A stretch of 64,000 nt of DNA from Gammaproteobacteria bacterium (GCA_014337915.1 QUBU01000003.1:120402-184401), one strand, 5' to 3'; shown: positions 28,320 to 37,462, numbered from the stretch's first letter. Numbers and translations are program-made. The notes: a model not told the origin generated them from the sequence alone.

Positions 28320-30308
28320 ATGTTCCAGGGAATGCGGCGGTGCAGGGGCAGGGCCGGCCTTGCGGCCGTGGTGGCGGCGGTTCTGGGCCTGCTGCCAGCG
28401 GTGGTGCCGGGCAGCGAGGCAACGGGCCGGCTGGCAATGCCGGCCGCAGCCAGCGCACCCGTCTCGCGCATCATCGTCGGCCTGCGCGCACCGGCCACCG
28501 CGATCGAATCCCCCGGCGACGGCCGCGTCAAGGCGCTGGCCTGGCGCAGTGGGCTGGAACTGCGCCGGCATCAGGCCATCGGCCCGGCGCTGCAGCTCGT
28601 CGAGCTGGACCGGCCGCTGGCCGGCAGCGAGCTGGCGGAACTGCTGGCCCAGCTGCGGGCCGATGACGCCGTCGCCTTCGCCGAGCCCGACAGCCGCGTC
28701 CGGCGCCATGCGGTGCCCAATGATCCGCTGTATGCCGGGCAGTGGTACCTGCAGGGCAGCCAGCCCGCGGCCACTCACGTCGAGGCCGCCTGGGATGTCA
28801 GCACCGGCGCGGCGGATATCGTGGTCGCCGTGCTGGACACCGGCGTGCGCTTCGATCACCCCGACCTGCTGCGCATGGGGCAGGGCGGTCGCCTGCTGCC
28901 CGGCTACGATTTCGTCAGCGCCGACGTCGGCGGCGGCTTCCTCGGCGCCAACGATGGCGACGGCTGGGACAGCGATCCCTCGGATCCCGGCGACTGGATC
29001 AGCGCCAGCGACGCACAGCTGCCGCTGTTCGCCGGCTGCACGGTCGAGGACAGCTCCTGGCATGGCACGCGCGTGGCCGGCCTGATTGGTGCCAGGACCA
29101 ACAACGTCACCGGCATTGCCGGCGCCACCTGGGACTCGTGGATCCTGCCGGTGCGTGTACTCGGCAAGTGCAGCGGCAGCAACGCCGACATCCTCCAGGC
29201 CATGCGCTGGGCGGCGGGCCTGCACGTCGATGGCGTGCCGGACAATCCCTATCCGGCGCGCGTCCTCAACCTGAGCCTCGGCGCCGCGGGCAGCTGCCCG
29301 CAGGGCTACCAGGCGGTCATCGCCGAGCTCGATGCGCTCGGGGTGGTCGTGGTCGCGTCCGCAGGCAACTCTGGCGCACCGGTGGAGTTTCCCGCCAACT
29401 GCCCGGGCGCGATGGCGGTGGCCGGCCTGCGCCATGTCGGCACCAAGGTGGGCTACAGCAACCTCGGACGCGAGGTGGCGGTGGCGGCCCCGGCCGGCAA
29501 CTGCGTGAACCTCACCGGCCCCTGCCTGTTCGCTCTCGACACCACGATCGACCAGGGCACGACCACGCCGCTGGGCCCGGGCTACAGCAGCCCGCTCAAT
29601 CCCAGCATCGGCACCAGCTTTTCGGCACCGCAGGTGAGTGGCATCGCGGCGTTGATGCTGGGGGTCAACGGTAGCCTGGGCACGTCGCGGCTGATCGCGC
29701 GCCTGCGCGCCAGCGCCCGGCCGTTCCCGGCACCAGATGCGGGCATTCCGCTGTGCCATGTCCCGACGGGTGCCAGCGACATCCAGGAGCTCGAATGCGG
29801 CTGCACCACCAGCACCTGTGGCGCCGGCATGGTCGATGCGCCGGCTGCGCTGGCCGAGGCGCTGCGTCCGATCGCCACGGCAACCGCGACGCCCTCGGCG
29901 ACGCATCCCGGTGAGGCTGTCGCGCTCGCCGCCACGGCCAGCCTGCCAGCGAACGGCCGCAGCATCGTCGCCTACAGCTGGACTACGCTCAGCGGCGCTG
30001 CTGACATCAGCCCGGCGGATACCAGCGTGGCGACGCTGCGGGCCACCGCCAGCGGCCCCGTCACGGTGCGTCTCACCATCACCGACGACCAGGGTGCAAC
30101 CGACAGCAGCGACCTGGTGGTGACGGTCAATCCGCCGCCGGGTTCCGGCGGCGGTGGTGGTGGCTCGGTCGGGTGGGCAGGGCTGCTTGCGCTTGGCCTG
30201 GCAGCGCTCCGCCGGCAGGCCGCCGCAGGCCTGCTCAGAACATGGAGGTGCCCGATGGGGCTCCGGGTTCCGGGCGGCTGCCGCGACTCGGGATGTAGTC
30301 GCCGGTGA
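28320..30308 (+). CDS. Secreted subtilisin-like (S8) protease with GlyGly-CTERM-like tail
   Basis: A 662-residue secreted protease: signal peptide, pro-region (about 45-130), then the S8 catalytic domain with Asp in VAVLDTGVRFDHPDL, His in SSWHGTRVAGL, Asn in ASAGNSG and Ser in GTSFSAPQVSGIAAL. Extra cysteine-rich insertions (CTVEDSSW, CGCTTSTC) suggest disulfides. A PKD-like beta domain (about 520-610) follows, then GSGGGGGG, a hydrophobic helix and Arg residues, the pattern of a GlyGly-CTERM sorting tail (cut by rhombosortase in other gammaproteobacteria). The frame then runs 29 residues further and overlaps the ilvB 3' end by 74 bp, which is odd for such a tail. ATG 28320 is chosen over GTG 28296 for its better signal peptide. 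Confidence 0.88.
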   Translation: MFQGMRRCRGRAGLAAVVAAVLGLLPAVVPGSEATGRLAMPAAASAPVSRIIVGLRAPATAIESPGDGRVKALAWRSGLELRRHQAIGPALQLVELDRPLAGSELAELLAQLRADDAVAFAEPDSRVRRHAVPNDPLYAGQWYLQGSQPAATHVEAAWDVSTGAADIVVAVLDTGVRFDHPDLLRMGQGGRLLPGYDFVSADVGGGFLGANDGDGWDSDPSDPGDWISASDAQLPLFAGCTVEDSSWHGTRVAGLIGARTNNVTGIAGATWDSWILPVRVLGKCSGSNADILQAMRWAAGLHVDGVPDNPYPARVLNLSLGAAGSCPQGYQAVIAELDALGVVVVASAGNSGAPVEFPANCPGAMAVAGLRHVGTKVGYSNLGREVAVAAPAGNCVNLTGPCLFALDTTIDQGTTTPLGPGYSSPLNPSIGTSFSAPQVSGIAALMLGVNGSLGTSRLIARLRASARPFPAPDAGIPLCHVPTGASDIQELECGCTTSTCGAGMVDAPAALAEALRPIATATATPSATHPGEAVALAATASLPANGRSIVAYSWTTLSGAADISPADTSVATLRATASGPVTVRLTITDDQGATDSSDLVVTVNPPPGSGGGGGGSVGWAGLLALGLAALRRQAAAGLLRTWRCPMGLRVPGGCRDSGCSRR

Positions 30309-32094
30309 TCATCTGGTCATAGGCCATGCCCGGCCCGATCATCGGGTAGACGCCGGCATCCGGGTCGATGATGACCTCGAGGAAGGCGGGCCCGCGGAAC
30401 TCCAGGAATTCCTTAACCATGCGCGGCACGTCGGCCTTGCGGTCGAGGCGCGCCGCGTAGCCGAAGCCATCGGCCTGGGCCGCCTTGACGAAATCCTTGC
30501 GCCGCAGTGACTTGTCGCTGCCGGAGAGCCGTCCCTTGTAGAACAGCTTCTGCCACTGCTTGACCATGCCGTCGCCGAAGTTATTGAGGACCAGCACCTT
30601 GATCGGCAGGCCGTAGGTGGTCACGGTCTCCATCTCGCCGAGGTTCATGCGCAGGCTGGCGTCGCCGTCGACGTCGATGACCAGGCGATCGGGATTGGCG
30701 ATCTGCGCGCCGATGGCCGCCGGCAGCCCGAAGCCCATGGTGCCCATGCTGCCCGAGGTCAGCCACAGGCGTGGGTGCCGGAAGTCGAAGTACTGCGCCG
30801 CCCACATCTGGTGCTGGCCGACGCCGGTGCTGATGATGGCTTCGCCCTGCGTATGGCGGTTGATTTCCTCGATCACGTAGTAGGGCTGGATCAGCGCGCT
30901 GTCGCGGTCGTAGCCGTAGGCATGGCGGCGCTTGAGCTCCGCCAGCTCGGCGTGCCATGTGCTGAAATCCTGCGGCGGGTGATGGCGCTGGCCCCAGGCG
31001 GTGAGCGCGTCGAGGTCCCGGTCCAGCACGCCGACATGGTGCCAGTCGGCCTTGCGGACCTTGCCGATCTCGGCCGGGTCGATGTCGAAATGCGCCACGC
31101 GCCGCGCCCGGGGCGCGAAGCGGTCGGGGATCGCCGCGACGCGATCGTCGAATCGCGACCCGACGGCGATGAGGAAATCGCAGTCTTCCACCGCGTAGTT
31201 GGCGAAGGCGGCGCCGTGCATGCCGAGCATCTGCATCGCCAGCGGATCGGTAGTGTCCACGGCGCCGATGCCCATCAGCGTGGTGGTGACCGGAATGCGG
31301 TACTGCTGCGCGAAGCGGCGCAGCGCGGCGGCGGCATTGGCATTGATCACGCCGCCGCCGGCGTAGATCAGCGGCCGCTGCGACTCGCCGAGCAGCGCGA
31401 AAAAGGCCTTGCAGTCGCTGGCGGCCAGCCGGTTGCTGCTCACGGCCTCGACGCGCTGGCGATAGCCGGGCGCGGGCAGCAGGCCGCCGCCCTGGAAATC
31501 GCCGATCCAGTTCTGGATGTCCTTCGGCAGGTCCACGACCACCGGCCCCGGTCGCCCGGTGCGGGCGATCTCGAAGGCGGTGCGGATGGTGGCCTCGAGC
31601 TTGAAGGGGTCGGTGACCAGGAACACATGCTTGGCCACCGGGCCCATGACGGCGGAGACCGGCGCTTCCTGGAAGGCGTCGCTGCCGATCATGGCCGTGG
31701 GCACCTGGCCGCAGAGCACCACGATGGGCACCGAGTCCGCCATGCAGTCGCGCACCGGCGTGACGGTGTTGGTGGCACCGGGACCGGAAGTCACCAGCAC
31801 GACGCCGACGCGGCCGCTGGCGCGCGCGTAGCCGGCGGCCATGAAGCCGGCGCCCTGCTCGTTGGCCGGCACGAGCAGCGGCAGCGGATCCTTGCTGGCG
31901 CCATTGCGGTGCTCGTCATTGAAGCGGAACACGGCGTCGTAGGTCGGCAGGATGGCGCCGCCGCTGTAGCCGAAGATGATCTCCACGCCCTCGTCGGCCA
32001 GCACCTGCACGATCATTTCGGCGCCGGTCATGCGCTTGCCGGCGAGGGGATGCGGCGAGATCGCCGCAGCTTGGGGCGCTGTTGTCATAAGCAT
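30235..32094 (-). CDS. ilvB: Acetolactate synthase, large (catalytic) subunit
   Basis: A 619-residue thiamine-diphosphate enzyme that condenses pyruvate with pyruvate or 2-oxobutyrate in branched-chain amino acid synthesis. The ThDP-activating Glu is in PANEQGAGFMAAGYARA; the usual HEQGA reads NEQGA here. The cofactor-binding GDASLRMNLGEMETV-LVLNN and the FAD-associated central domain are present. The C-terminus (GPGMAYDQMITGDYIPSR) fits biosynthetic rather than catabolic enzymes. The start is ATG 32094 or 32088. Its regulatory subunit gene ilvN is not adjacent but 1.8 kb away on the other strand, with two methyltransferase genes in between. The 3' end overlaps the convergent protease gene by 74 bp. 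Confidence 0.93.
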   Translation of the reverse strand: MLMTTAPQAAAISPHPLAGKRMTGAEMIVQVLADEGVEIIFGYSGGAILPTYDAVFRFNDEHRNGASKDPLPLLVPANEQGAGFMAAGYARASGRVGVVLVTSGPGATNTVTPVRDCMADSVPIVVLCGQVPTAMIGSDAFQEAPVSAVMGPVAKHVFLVTDPFKLEATIRTAFEIARTGRPGPVVVDLPKDIQNWIGDFQGGGLLPAPGYRQRVEAVSSNRLAASDCKAFFALLGESQRPLIYAGGGVINANAAAALRRFAQQYRIPVTTTLMGIGAVDTTDPLAMQMLGMHGAAFANYAVEDCDFLIAVGSRFDDRVAAIPDRFAPRARRVAHFDIDPAEIGKVRKADWHHVGVLDRDLDALTAWGQRHHPPQDFSTWHAELAELKRRHAYGYDRDSALIQPYYVIEEINRHTQGEAIISTGVGQHQMWAAQYFDFRHPRLWLTSGSMGTMGFGLPAAIGAQIANPDRLVIDVDGDASLRMNLGEMETVTTYGLPIKVLVLNNFGDGMVKQWQKLFYKGRLSGSDKSLRRKDFVKAAQADGFGYAARLDRKADVPRMVKEFLEFRGPAFLEVIIDPDAGVYPMIGPGMAYDQMITGDYIPSRGSRPEPGAPSGTSMF

Positions 32095-32320
32095 AAGTTC
32101 GCGGGAGGGCTGCCGGAATGCCGGCGGACGGGGTAATCCGCAAGGCAGCACCTGCTCCGGGAGTCTCTGCCAATTACGTTGTCAATGCAAGGGTTACACG
32201 GGTTTTCCCGCTGTTTCGCCGGCAGCGGACGCAGCGGTTGATCCGGGCTGCCGGACGCGTCTCACCGGCAGCGTTCACGGTGCGGGCGCAGGGGACGGGC
32301 ATGCGGCAGGGGACATGGGC

Positions 32321-33058
32321 ATGAGCATGGGACTGGTGCGCGACGAGGTGTTTCGCGAGCGACAGGAGCAGGTTGCCGACTTCCGGTTCGGCCACGAGGT
32401 AGCGCAGGTCTTCGACGACATGCTGCTGCGCTCGGTGCCGTTCTATGCGGAGATGCAGCGGATGATCGCCGAGATGGCCGCCGACTTCGCTACCAGCGGC
32501 AGCAACGTCTACGACCTCGGCTGCTCCACCGGCACCACGCTGCTGCACCTGCATCCGCACCTGCCGCCCGACCTGCGCTTCGTCGGCGTCGATTCCTCGC
32601 CGGAGATGATCGAAAAGTGCCGGCAGAAGCTGGCCGCGGCGGGATTCGACCGGGCCCACGAGATCATCTGTGCCGATCTCAACCAGGGTTGCCGGGTGGA
32701 CAATGCCTCGGTCGTCATGCTGGTGCTGACCCTGCAGTTCATCCGGCCACTGTACCGGGACCGGCTGCTGGCGCAGGTCTGCCAGGGACTCAACGAGAAC
32801 GGCTGCCTGTTCCTGGTGGAGAAGGTGATCGGCGAGGATTCGCTGTTCAACCGGCTGTTCATCGACCACTACTACGACATGAAGCGGCGCAACGGCTACA
32901 GCCAGCTGGAGATCAGCCAGAAGCGCGAGGCGCTGGAGAACGTGCTGGTGCCGTACAAGCTGCTGGAGAACCGCGAGATGCTGTTGCGCGCGGGCTTCCG
33001 CCATGTCGACGTATTCTTCAAGTGGTACAACTTCACCGGCATGGTGGCCGTCAAATGA
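32321..33058 (+). CDS. CmoA-like SAM-dependent methyltransferase-fold protein
   Basis: A 245-residue Rossmann-fold protein. YDLGCSTGT (about 66-74) is the SAM-binding motif, and FVGVDSSPEMIEKC, LVLTLQFIRPL and NGYSQLEISQKREALENV match E. coli CmoA (carboxy-SAM synthase of tRNA uridine-34 modification) in order and spacing. Arg in EISQKR is at the position that in CmoA contacts the carboxylate of carboxy-SAM. CmoA activity is thus plausible, but the usual partner cmoB is absent and the gene is coupled instead to an ICMT-like membrane methyltransferase (ATGA overlap). AGGGGA lies 7 bases before ATG 32321. It could be a paralogue with another substrate. Confidence 0.8.
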   Translation: MSMGLVRDEVFRERQEQVADFRFGHEVAQVFDDMLLRSVPFYAEMQRMIAEMAADFATSGSNVYDLGCSTGTTLLHLHPHLPPDLRFVGVDSSPEMIEKCRQKLAAAGFDRAHEIICADLNQGCRVDNASVVMLVLTLQFIRPLYRDRLLAQVCQGLNENGCLFLVEKVIGEDSLFNRLFIDHYYDMKRRNGYSQLEISQKREALENVLVPYKLLENREMLLRAGFRHVDVFFKWYNFTGMVAVK

Positions 33059-33765
33059 TGGTGGCCATCGGCAATTTTGCCTTCCGCTTCCGCAACTACC
33101 TGTTCCCGCTGGCGCTGCCGCTGGTGCTGCTGCCCGGGCCGCGCCTGTTCGAAACCTATGGCTGGGCGGCGCTGCTGGGCCTGGTGGTCGCGCTGGCCGG
33201 CCAGGCGGTGCGCGCCATGACCATCGCGCTGAAGTACATCATCCGCGGCGGCCGTGACCGGCGGGTCTATGCCGAGGACCTGGTGACCGACGGCCTCTAT
33301 GCCCACTGCCGCAATCCCATGTACCTGGGCAACATCCTGATGATCGCCGGCGTGGCGATCACCTCGAACTCCTGGTGCTGCGTGCTCGTCGTCGTCCCGC
33401 TGTTCAGCTTCCTGTACCTGGCGATCATCGCGGCGGAGCAGGCCTACCTGCAGCAGAAGTTCGGTGCAGCGTTCCGCGCCTACTGCCGGGACGTGCCCGG
33501 CCTGCTGCCGCGCCTGCGCGGGCTGGCCGGCACCATCGGCCGCATGGAATTCCACTGGCGGCGCCTGCTCGTCAAGGAGTACGGCACGGTGTTCGGCTGG
33601 GTTTCGCGCTGGATCCTGGTGGTGGCCTACAACCTCTGGTTGCTGCAGCGCCTGAGCCTGGGCAACGGCGCCGTGCAGGCGCTGCTGGCGGGTTTCCTGG
33701 CGGTACTCGCCTTCTGGCTGGCGGTGCGCAGCCTGAAGCACCGGCGCGTGGTGGTGGCGGACTGA
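33055..33765 (+). CDS. ICMT/PEMT-like membrane methyltransferase
   Basis: A 236-residue integral membrane protein with about five spans. LVTDGLYAHCRNPMYLGNILM (about 78-98) is the SAM-binding signature of isoprenylcysteine carboxyl methyltransferase and phospholipid N-methyltransferase-like proteins, and AEQAYLQQKFGAAFRAYCRDVP is the C-terminal part of the site. The target is probably a small lipid or thiol/carboxyl group at the membrane. Its ATG overlaps the stop of the CmoA-like gene, so the two proteins are made together; a two-step SAM-dependent modification is inferred. It ends 103 bp before ilvN. Confidence 0.85.
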   Translation: MMVAIGNFAFRFRNYLFPLALPLVLLPGPRLFETYGWAALLGLVVALAGQAVRAMTIALKYIIRGGRDRRVYAEDLVTDGLYAHCRNPMYLGNILMIAGVAITSNSWCCVLVVVPLFSFLYLAIIAAEQAYLQQKFGAAFRAYCRDVPGLLPRLRGLAGTIGRMEFHWRRLLVKEYGTVFGWVSRWILVVAYNLWLLQRLSLGNGAVQALLAGFLAVLAFWLAVRSLKHRRVVVAD

Positions 33766-33858
33766 GGCAGCCGCCCGCCGCGTGCATTGCATTGCCGCCC
33801 GTTCTGGGCGACGATTACCAATCCAATCAATGCAATAGGCTGCCTGCCCGGCGGGCGG
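33766..33858 (+). promoter_or_regulatory. Nested inverted repeats in the ilvN leader
   Basis: The 103-bp gap between the ICMT-like gene and ilvN holds three interlocking inverted repeats: GGCAGCC (33766-33772) with GGCTGCC (33838-33844), CCGCCCGCC (33771-33779) with GGCGGGCGG (33850-33858), and ATTGCATTG (33786-33794) with CAATGCAAT (33828-33836). The outer two share bases and so compete, which would allow alternative RNA folds. The right part is directly before the ilvN start (33869). An attenuator-like or protein-binding role is possible; no T-run terminator is present. Confidence 0.45.
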
Positions 33859-33868
33859 TCGAAGTCCC

Positions 33869-34372
33869 ATGCGCCACATCATGTCCATCCTGCTGCAGAA
33901 CGAGGCGGGTGCCCTGACCCGGGTGGCCTCGCTGTTCTCGACCCGTGGCTACAACATCGAGACGCTCAGCGTGGCACCCACCGAGGACGCGCGCTTCTCG
34001 CGGCTCACGCTGGTGACCCACGGTTCCGACCAGGTGGTGGACCAGATCAGCAAGCAGCTGCTGAAGCTGGTGGACGTGGTGAACATGGCCGACATGACCG
34101 GCGGCGACCACATCGAGCGCGAACTGCTGCTGCTGAAGGCCCGGGTGGCCGATGCGGCCTGGGAGAAGGTGGCCGAGCTGGTGAAGCGCGAGGGCGCGCG
34201 GGTGCTGGACGATAACCGTGCGACCTTCACCGTCGAGCTGACCAGCACCTGCGGCCGCATCGACGAGTTCGTCGAGAAGATGTCGAACCTGACTACCATA
34301 CTCACCGTGGTGCGCAGCGGCCCGATGGCCATCGGCCGGGGTGCCCAGACGGTCACCGCGGCCATCGACTGA
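33869..34372 (+). CDS. ilvN: Acetolactate synthase, small (regulatory) subunit
   Basis: A 167-residue regulatory subunit that activates the catalytic subunit and gives valine feedback control. The N-terminal ACT domain (about 3-77) starts MRHIMSILLQNEAGALTRVASLFSTRGYNIE, here given only as the family's typical opening; VTHGSDQVVDQISKQLLKLVDV follows. The C-terminal domain includes TSTCGRIDEFVEKM and ends in GPMAIGRG. Length equals IlvH of E. coli (163). It is separated from ilvB, and is followed 20 bp later by proB, so it is probably expressed with the proline genes. Confidence 0.95.
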   Translation: MRHIMSILLQNEAGALTRVASLFSTRGYNIETLSVAPTEDARFSRLTLVTHGSDQVVDQISKQLLKLVDVVNMADMTGGDHIERELLLLKARVADAAWEKVAELVKREGARVLDDNRATFTVELTSTCGRIDEFVEKMSNLTTILTVVRSGPMAIGRGAQTVTAAID

Positions 34373-34392
34373 CGCCGCCGGGGAGCGTCCGC

Positions 34393-35541
34393 ATGGCCAG
34401 CCGCGCGCGCCGCCGCAGGGACCAGTCCCGCCTCCGGGAGGCATCCCGCGTGGTGGTGAAGGTCGGTTCCTCCTTGCTGGTGGAGAAGGCCACGGGCCGC
34501 CTGCACCGCAAGTGGCTGCAGTCGCTGGTGCGCGAGATTGCGCGCCTGCGGGGTCGCGGCCAGCAGGTGGTGCTGGTGTCCTCCGGCGCCATCGCGCTCG
34601 GCCGGCGCTACCTCGGCCTGCGGCCCGAGCAGCGCAAGCTCGAGGAGCAGCAGGCCGCAGCCGCGGCGGGCCAGATCATCCTCGCCCACGCCTACCAGGA
34701 GCTGCTCAACCGGCACGACATCAAGGTGGCGCAGGTGCTGCTGACCCTCGACGACACCGAGAGCCGGCGCCGCTACCTCAACGCCCGCAACACGCTGCAG
34801 ACGCTGCTGGAGCTGGGCGTGGTGCCGGTCATCAACGAGAACGATACGGTGGCGACGGCCGAGATCCGCTACGGCGACAACGACCGGCTCGGCGCCCGGG
34901 TCGCCGAGATGACCAGCGCCGACGTGCTGGTGCTGCTTTCCGACGTCGATGGGCTCTACGATGCCGATCCCACGCGCGAAGCCGATGCGCAGCTGATCCC
35001 GGAGGTCCGCGAGATCACGCCGGAGATCGAGGCGCTGGCCGGCGCTTCCGGCACCGAGTTCGGTTCCGGTGGCATGGTCACCAAGCTGGTGGCCGCGCGC
35101 ATGGCGCTGTCCGCCGGCTGCGACACCGTCATCGCCAGCGGCAAGCGGCTGCGGCCGCTGGCCGCCATCGAGGCCGGCAAGCCCTGCACCTGGTTCGTCA
35201 GCGCGGGCTCGCCGCTGGCGGCGCGCAAGCAGTGGATCGCCGGCACGCTCAAGCCCCGCGGCCAGCTCACCATCGACCCGGGCGCCGAACGCGCGCTGGC
35301 CGGTGGTCGCAGCCTGCTGCCGGTGGGCGTGGTGGCGGTAGAGGGGCGCTTCGGCCGCGGCGATGCGGTAACGGTGCGCAACCGCGAGGGTCGCGACCTG
35401 GCGCGTGGCCTGGTGGCCTACGACAGCGAGGAAGCACGGCGCATCCTCGGGCGCCACAGCGAGGACTTCGAGCAGCTGCTCGGCTATCGTGGCCGCGATG
35501 AGATGATCCACCGCGACAATCTCGTGCTGCTGAACGGATGA
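34393..35541 (+). CDS. proB: Glutamate 5-kinase
   Basis: A 382-residue enzyme that phosphorylates glutamate in the first step of proline synthesis. The amino-acid-kinase domain begins with VVVKVGSSLL; VLVSSGAIALGRRYLG, ENDTVATAEIRYGDND and LLSDVDGLYDADP follow. The C-terminal PUA domain (about 285-370, RSLLPVGVVAVEGRFGRGD) is present as in E. coli. The ~14-residue basic N-terminus is longer than usual, but the ATG follows GGGGAGCG, so the start is acceptable. It is followed by proA after 3 bp. Confidence 0.96.
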   Translation: MASRARRRRDQSRLREASRVVVKVGSSLLVEKATGRLHRKWLQSLVREIARLRGRGQQVVLVSSGAIALGRRYLGLRPEQRKLEEQQAAAAAGQIILAHAYQELLNRHDIKVAQVLLTLDDTESRRRYLNARNTLQTLLELGVVPVINENDTVATAEIRYGDNDRLGARVAEMTSADVLVLLSDVDGLYDADPTREADAQLIPEVREITPEIEALAGASGTEFGSGGMVTKLVAARMALSAGCDTVIASGKRLRPLAAIEAGKPCTWFVSAGSPLAARKQWIAGTLKPRGQLTIDPGAERALAGGRSLLPVGVVAVEGRFGRGDAVTVRNREGRDLARGLVAYDSEEARRILGRHSEDFEQLLGYRGRDEMIHRDNLVLLNG

Positions 35542-35544
35542 AAC

Positions 35545-36831
35545 ATGAATGCAGGTACTGAAGCCGGGGAACGGCCGCTGCCGGAGCTGATGCGTGACCT
35601 CGGCAGGCGCGCGCGTGCTGCGGCGCGGACGCTGGCGCGCGCCGACACCGCGCGGAAGGACGCCGCATTGGCGGCCGCCGCGGCCGCCATCCGCGCCGGC
35701 CGCGACGCCATCATCACCGCCAACGCCCGCGACATGGAGGCGGCGCGCCAGCGCCAGCTGTCCGGGGCGCTGCTGGACCGCCTGCTGCTCGACACCGCGC
35801 GTGTCGAGGGCATGGCGAAGAGCATCGACGAGGTGATCGCCCTGCCCGATCCGGTGGGGCAGGTGATGGCCGAGTGGCAGCGCCCCAATGGCCTGACCAT
35901 CCGCCGCGTGCGGGTGCCGCTGGGCGTGATCGGCATCATCTACGAGAGCCGGCCGAACGTCACCGCCGATGCGGGCGCGCTGTGCCTGAAGTCGGGCAAT
36001 GCCGTAATCCTGCGCGGCGGCTCGGAGAGCTTCCATTCCAGCACCGCCATCCATCGCTGTCTGCAGCAGGGTCTGCGCGTGGCTGGACTGCCGGAAGATG
36101 CGATCCAGATGGTGCCGACCACGGACCGCGAGGCAGTGGGCTACCTGCTGGGCAGCATGCAGGAGTTCATCGATGTGGTGGTGCCGCGCGGTGGCCGCGG
36201 CCTCATCGAGCGCGTCATGACCGATGCGCGGGTGCCGGTGATCGGCCACCTCGAGGGCATCTGTCACACCTACGTGCACCGCTCGGCGGATGTCGCCATG
36301 GCGGCAAAAGTCGCGCTCAACGCCAAGATGCGCCGCACCGGCATCTGCGGCGCCACCGAGACGCTGCTCATCGACCGCGCCTGCCTCGGCACGCATTACG
36401 CGGCCATCGCCGACGCGCTGGTGGCGGCCGGCTGCGAACTGCGTGGCGATGCGGAGATCTGCGCCCTGGACCCGCGCGCCCGGCCGGCCACCGAGCGGGA
36501 CTGGAGCACCGAGTACCTCGATGCGGTGATATCCATCCGCGTCGTCACCGGGGTGGAGGAGGCGGTGGACCACATCACCCGCTACGGTTCGGGCCACACC
36601 GAGGCGATCATCGCCGAGGACCCGGCTGCCGTGGCGCGCTTTTTCCGCGACCTCGACAGCGCCATCCTGCTGCACAACGCCTCCACGCAATTTGCCGACG
36701 GCGGAGAGTTCGGCATGGGCGCGGAGATCGGCATCGCCACCGGCCGGATCCACGCCCGCGGTCCGGTGGGCGCCGAGCAGCTGACGAGCTTCAAGTACCT
36801 GGTGCTGGGCAGCGGCCAGACCCGGCCCTGA
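35545..36831 (+). CDS. proA: Glutamate-5-semialdehyde dehydrogenase (gamma-glutamyl phosphate reductase)
   Basis: A 428-residue NADPH-dependent enzyme that reduces gamma-glutamyl phosphate, the second step of proline synthesis. [16 protein letters not shown] (about 132-147), [22 protein letters not shown] and the catalytic-cysteine motif [14 protein letters not shown] are visible, and the C-terminal [19 protein letters not shown] is typical. It lies 3 bp after proB; the two enzymes channel an unstable intermediate. A 112-bp gap with short inverted repeats follows. Confidence 0.96.
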   Translation: MNAGTEAGERPLPELMRDLGRRARAAARTLARADTARKDAALAAAAAAIRAGRDAIITANARDMEAARQRQLSGALLDRLLLDTARVEGMAKSIDEVIALPDPVGQVMAEWQRPNGLTIRRVRVPLGVIGIIYESRPNVTADAGALCLKSGNAVILRGGSESFHSSTAIHRCLQQGLRVAGLPEDAIQMVPTTDREAVGYLLGSMQEFIDVVVPRGGRGLIERVMTDARVPVIGHLEGICHTYVHRSADVAMAAKVALNAKMRRTGICGATETLLIDRACLGTHYAAIADALVAAGCELRGDAEICALDPRARPATERDWSTEYLDAVISIRVVTGVEEAVDHITRYGSGHTEAIIAEDPAAVARFFRDLDSAILLHNASTQFADGGEFGMGAEIGIATGRIHARGPVGAEQLTSFKYLVLGSGQTRP

Positions 36832-36943
36832 CCGTCGCGGGCTGTGACGCGGCTAACAGTCCGCGGCGCGGCCCGGCACGGTATTGCAGCGCCTGCGACC
36901 TGTGCCGCAGAACCCCCTGCGGCATCGGGCTAGCCTCGGGGCC

Positions 36944-37462
36944 ATGTACGGGGCCTTCATTTTCATGGGTGCGTTGTTCGGGGTGGCGCTGAGCGTCACC
37001 GTCGGGCTGTTCTACGTACTCAGCCTCGGTGGCGACTTCCAGGCCAGCCTGCGGGATGCGGCCGGGCAGCTGCGCGATCGCATCACCGGCCGACGGCGCT
37101 ACCAGCCGCAGGTAACCGGCGAGCGGCGCGTCGAGACCGACAACCGCGTGCGCTCGCTGCAGGAAGAACTGCGGGTCGCCAACCGGCTGCTCGAGCAGGC
37201 GCGCGGCGAGCGCGAGGCCAACGACCAGCAGGCCCGCCAGGGCGCCGACCAGGTCCGCGAGCTGCAGCAGGCGGTCCTCGAGCGCGAGGAACGGATCCTG
37301 GCGCTGGAAAGCCAGGTCGGGCAGTACAGCCCGCAGCTGCAGGAACTGCGCGAGCAGCTGGCGGAGCGCACCATGCAGCTGGTGCAGGCCCAGCGCCAGG
37401 CCAGGGACCTGCAGATGGAGATCGAAGTCCTGAACTCCGGCGTCGACGTCGTCAGCCAGTAG
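36944..37462 (+). CDS. Coiled-coil inner-membrane protein
   Basis: A 172-residue protein with one N-terminal span (about 3-26, AFIFMGALFGVALSVTVGLFYVL), a basic region, then ~110 residues of predicted coiled coil rich in Glu, Gln and Leu (EELRVANRLLEQARGE, REERILALESQV). No known domain. The start ATG 36944 leaves a plausible membrane anchor; a TTG start at 36884 would add 20 residues without hydrophobic character. It lies 58 bp before glpD. Function unknown. Confidence 0.7.
   Translation: MYGAFIFMGALFGVALSVTVGLFYVLSLGGDFQASLRDAAGQLRDRITGRRRYQPQVTGERRVETDNRVRSLQEELRVANRLLEQARGEREANDQQARQGADQVRELQQAVLEREERILALESQVGQYSPQLQELREQLAERTMQLVQAQRQARDLQMEIEVLNSGVDVVSQ

Noticed and set aside
26022..29906. 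Antisense open frame of 1294 codons on the minus strand
   Set aside because: It lies opposite the aldehyde dehydrogenase, SulP and protease genes, which have clear motifs. The antisense product is repetitive Arg/Gly/Gln-rich sequence.
32095..32320. Promoter for ilvB using a TTGACA at 32180-32185 (minus strand)
   Set aside because: The -35 is perfect, but no acceptable -10 lies 16-18 bases downstream (TCCCGG there).
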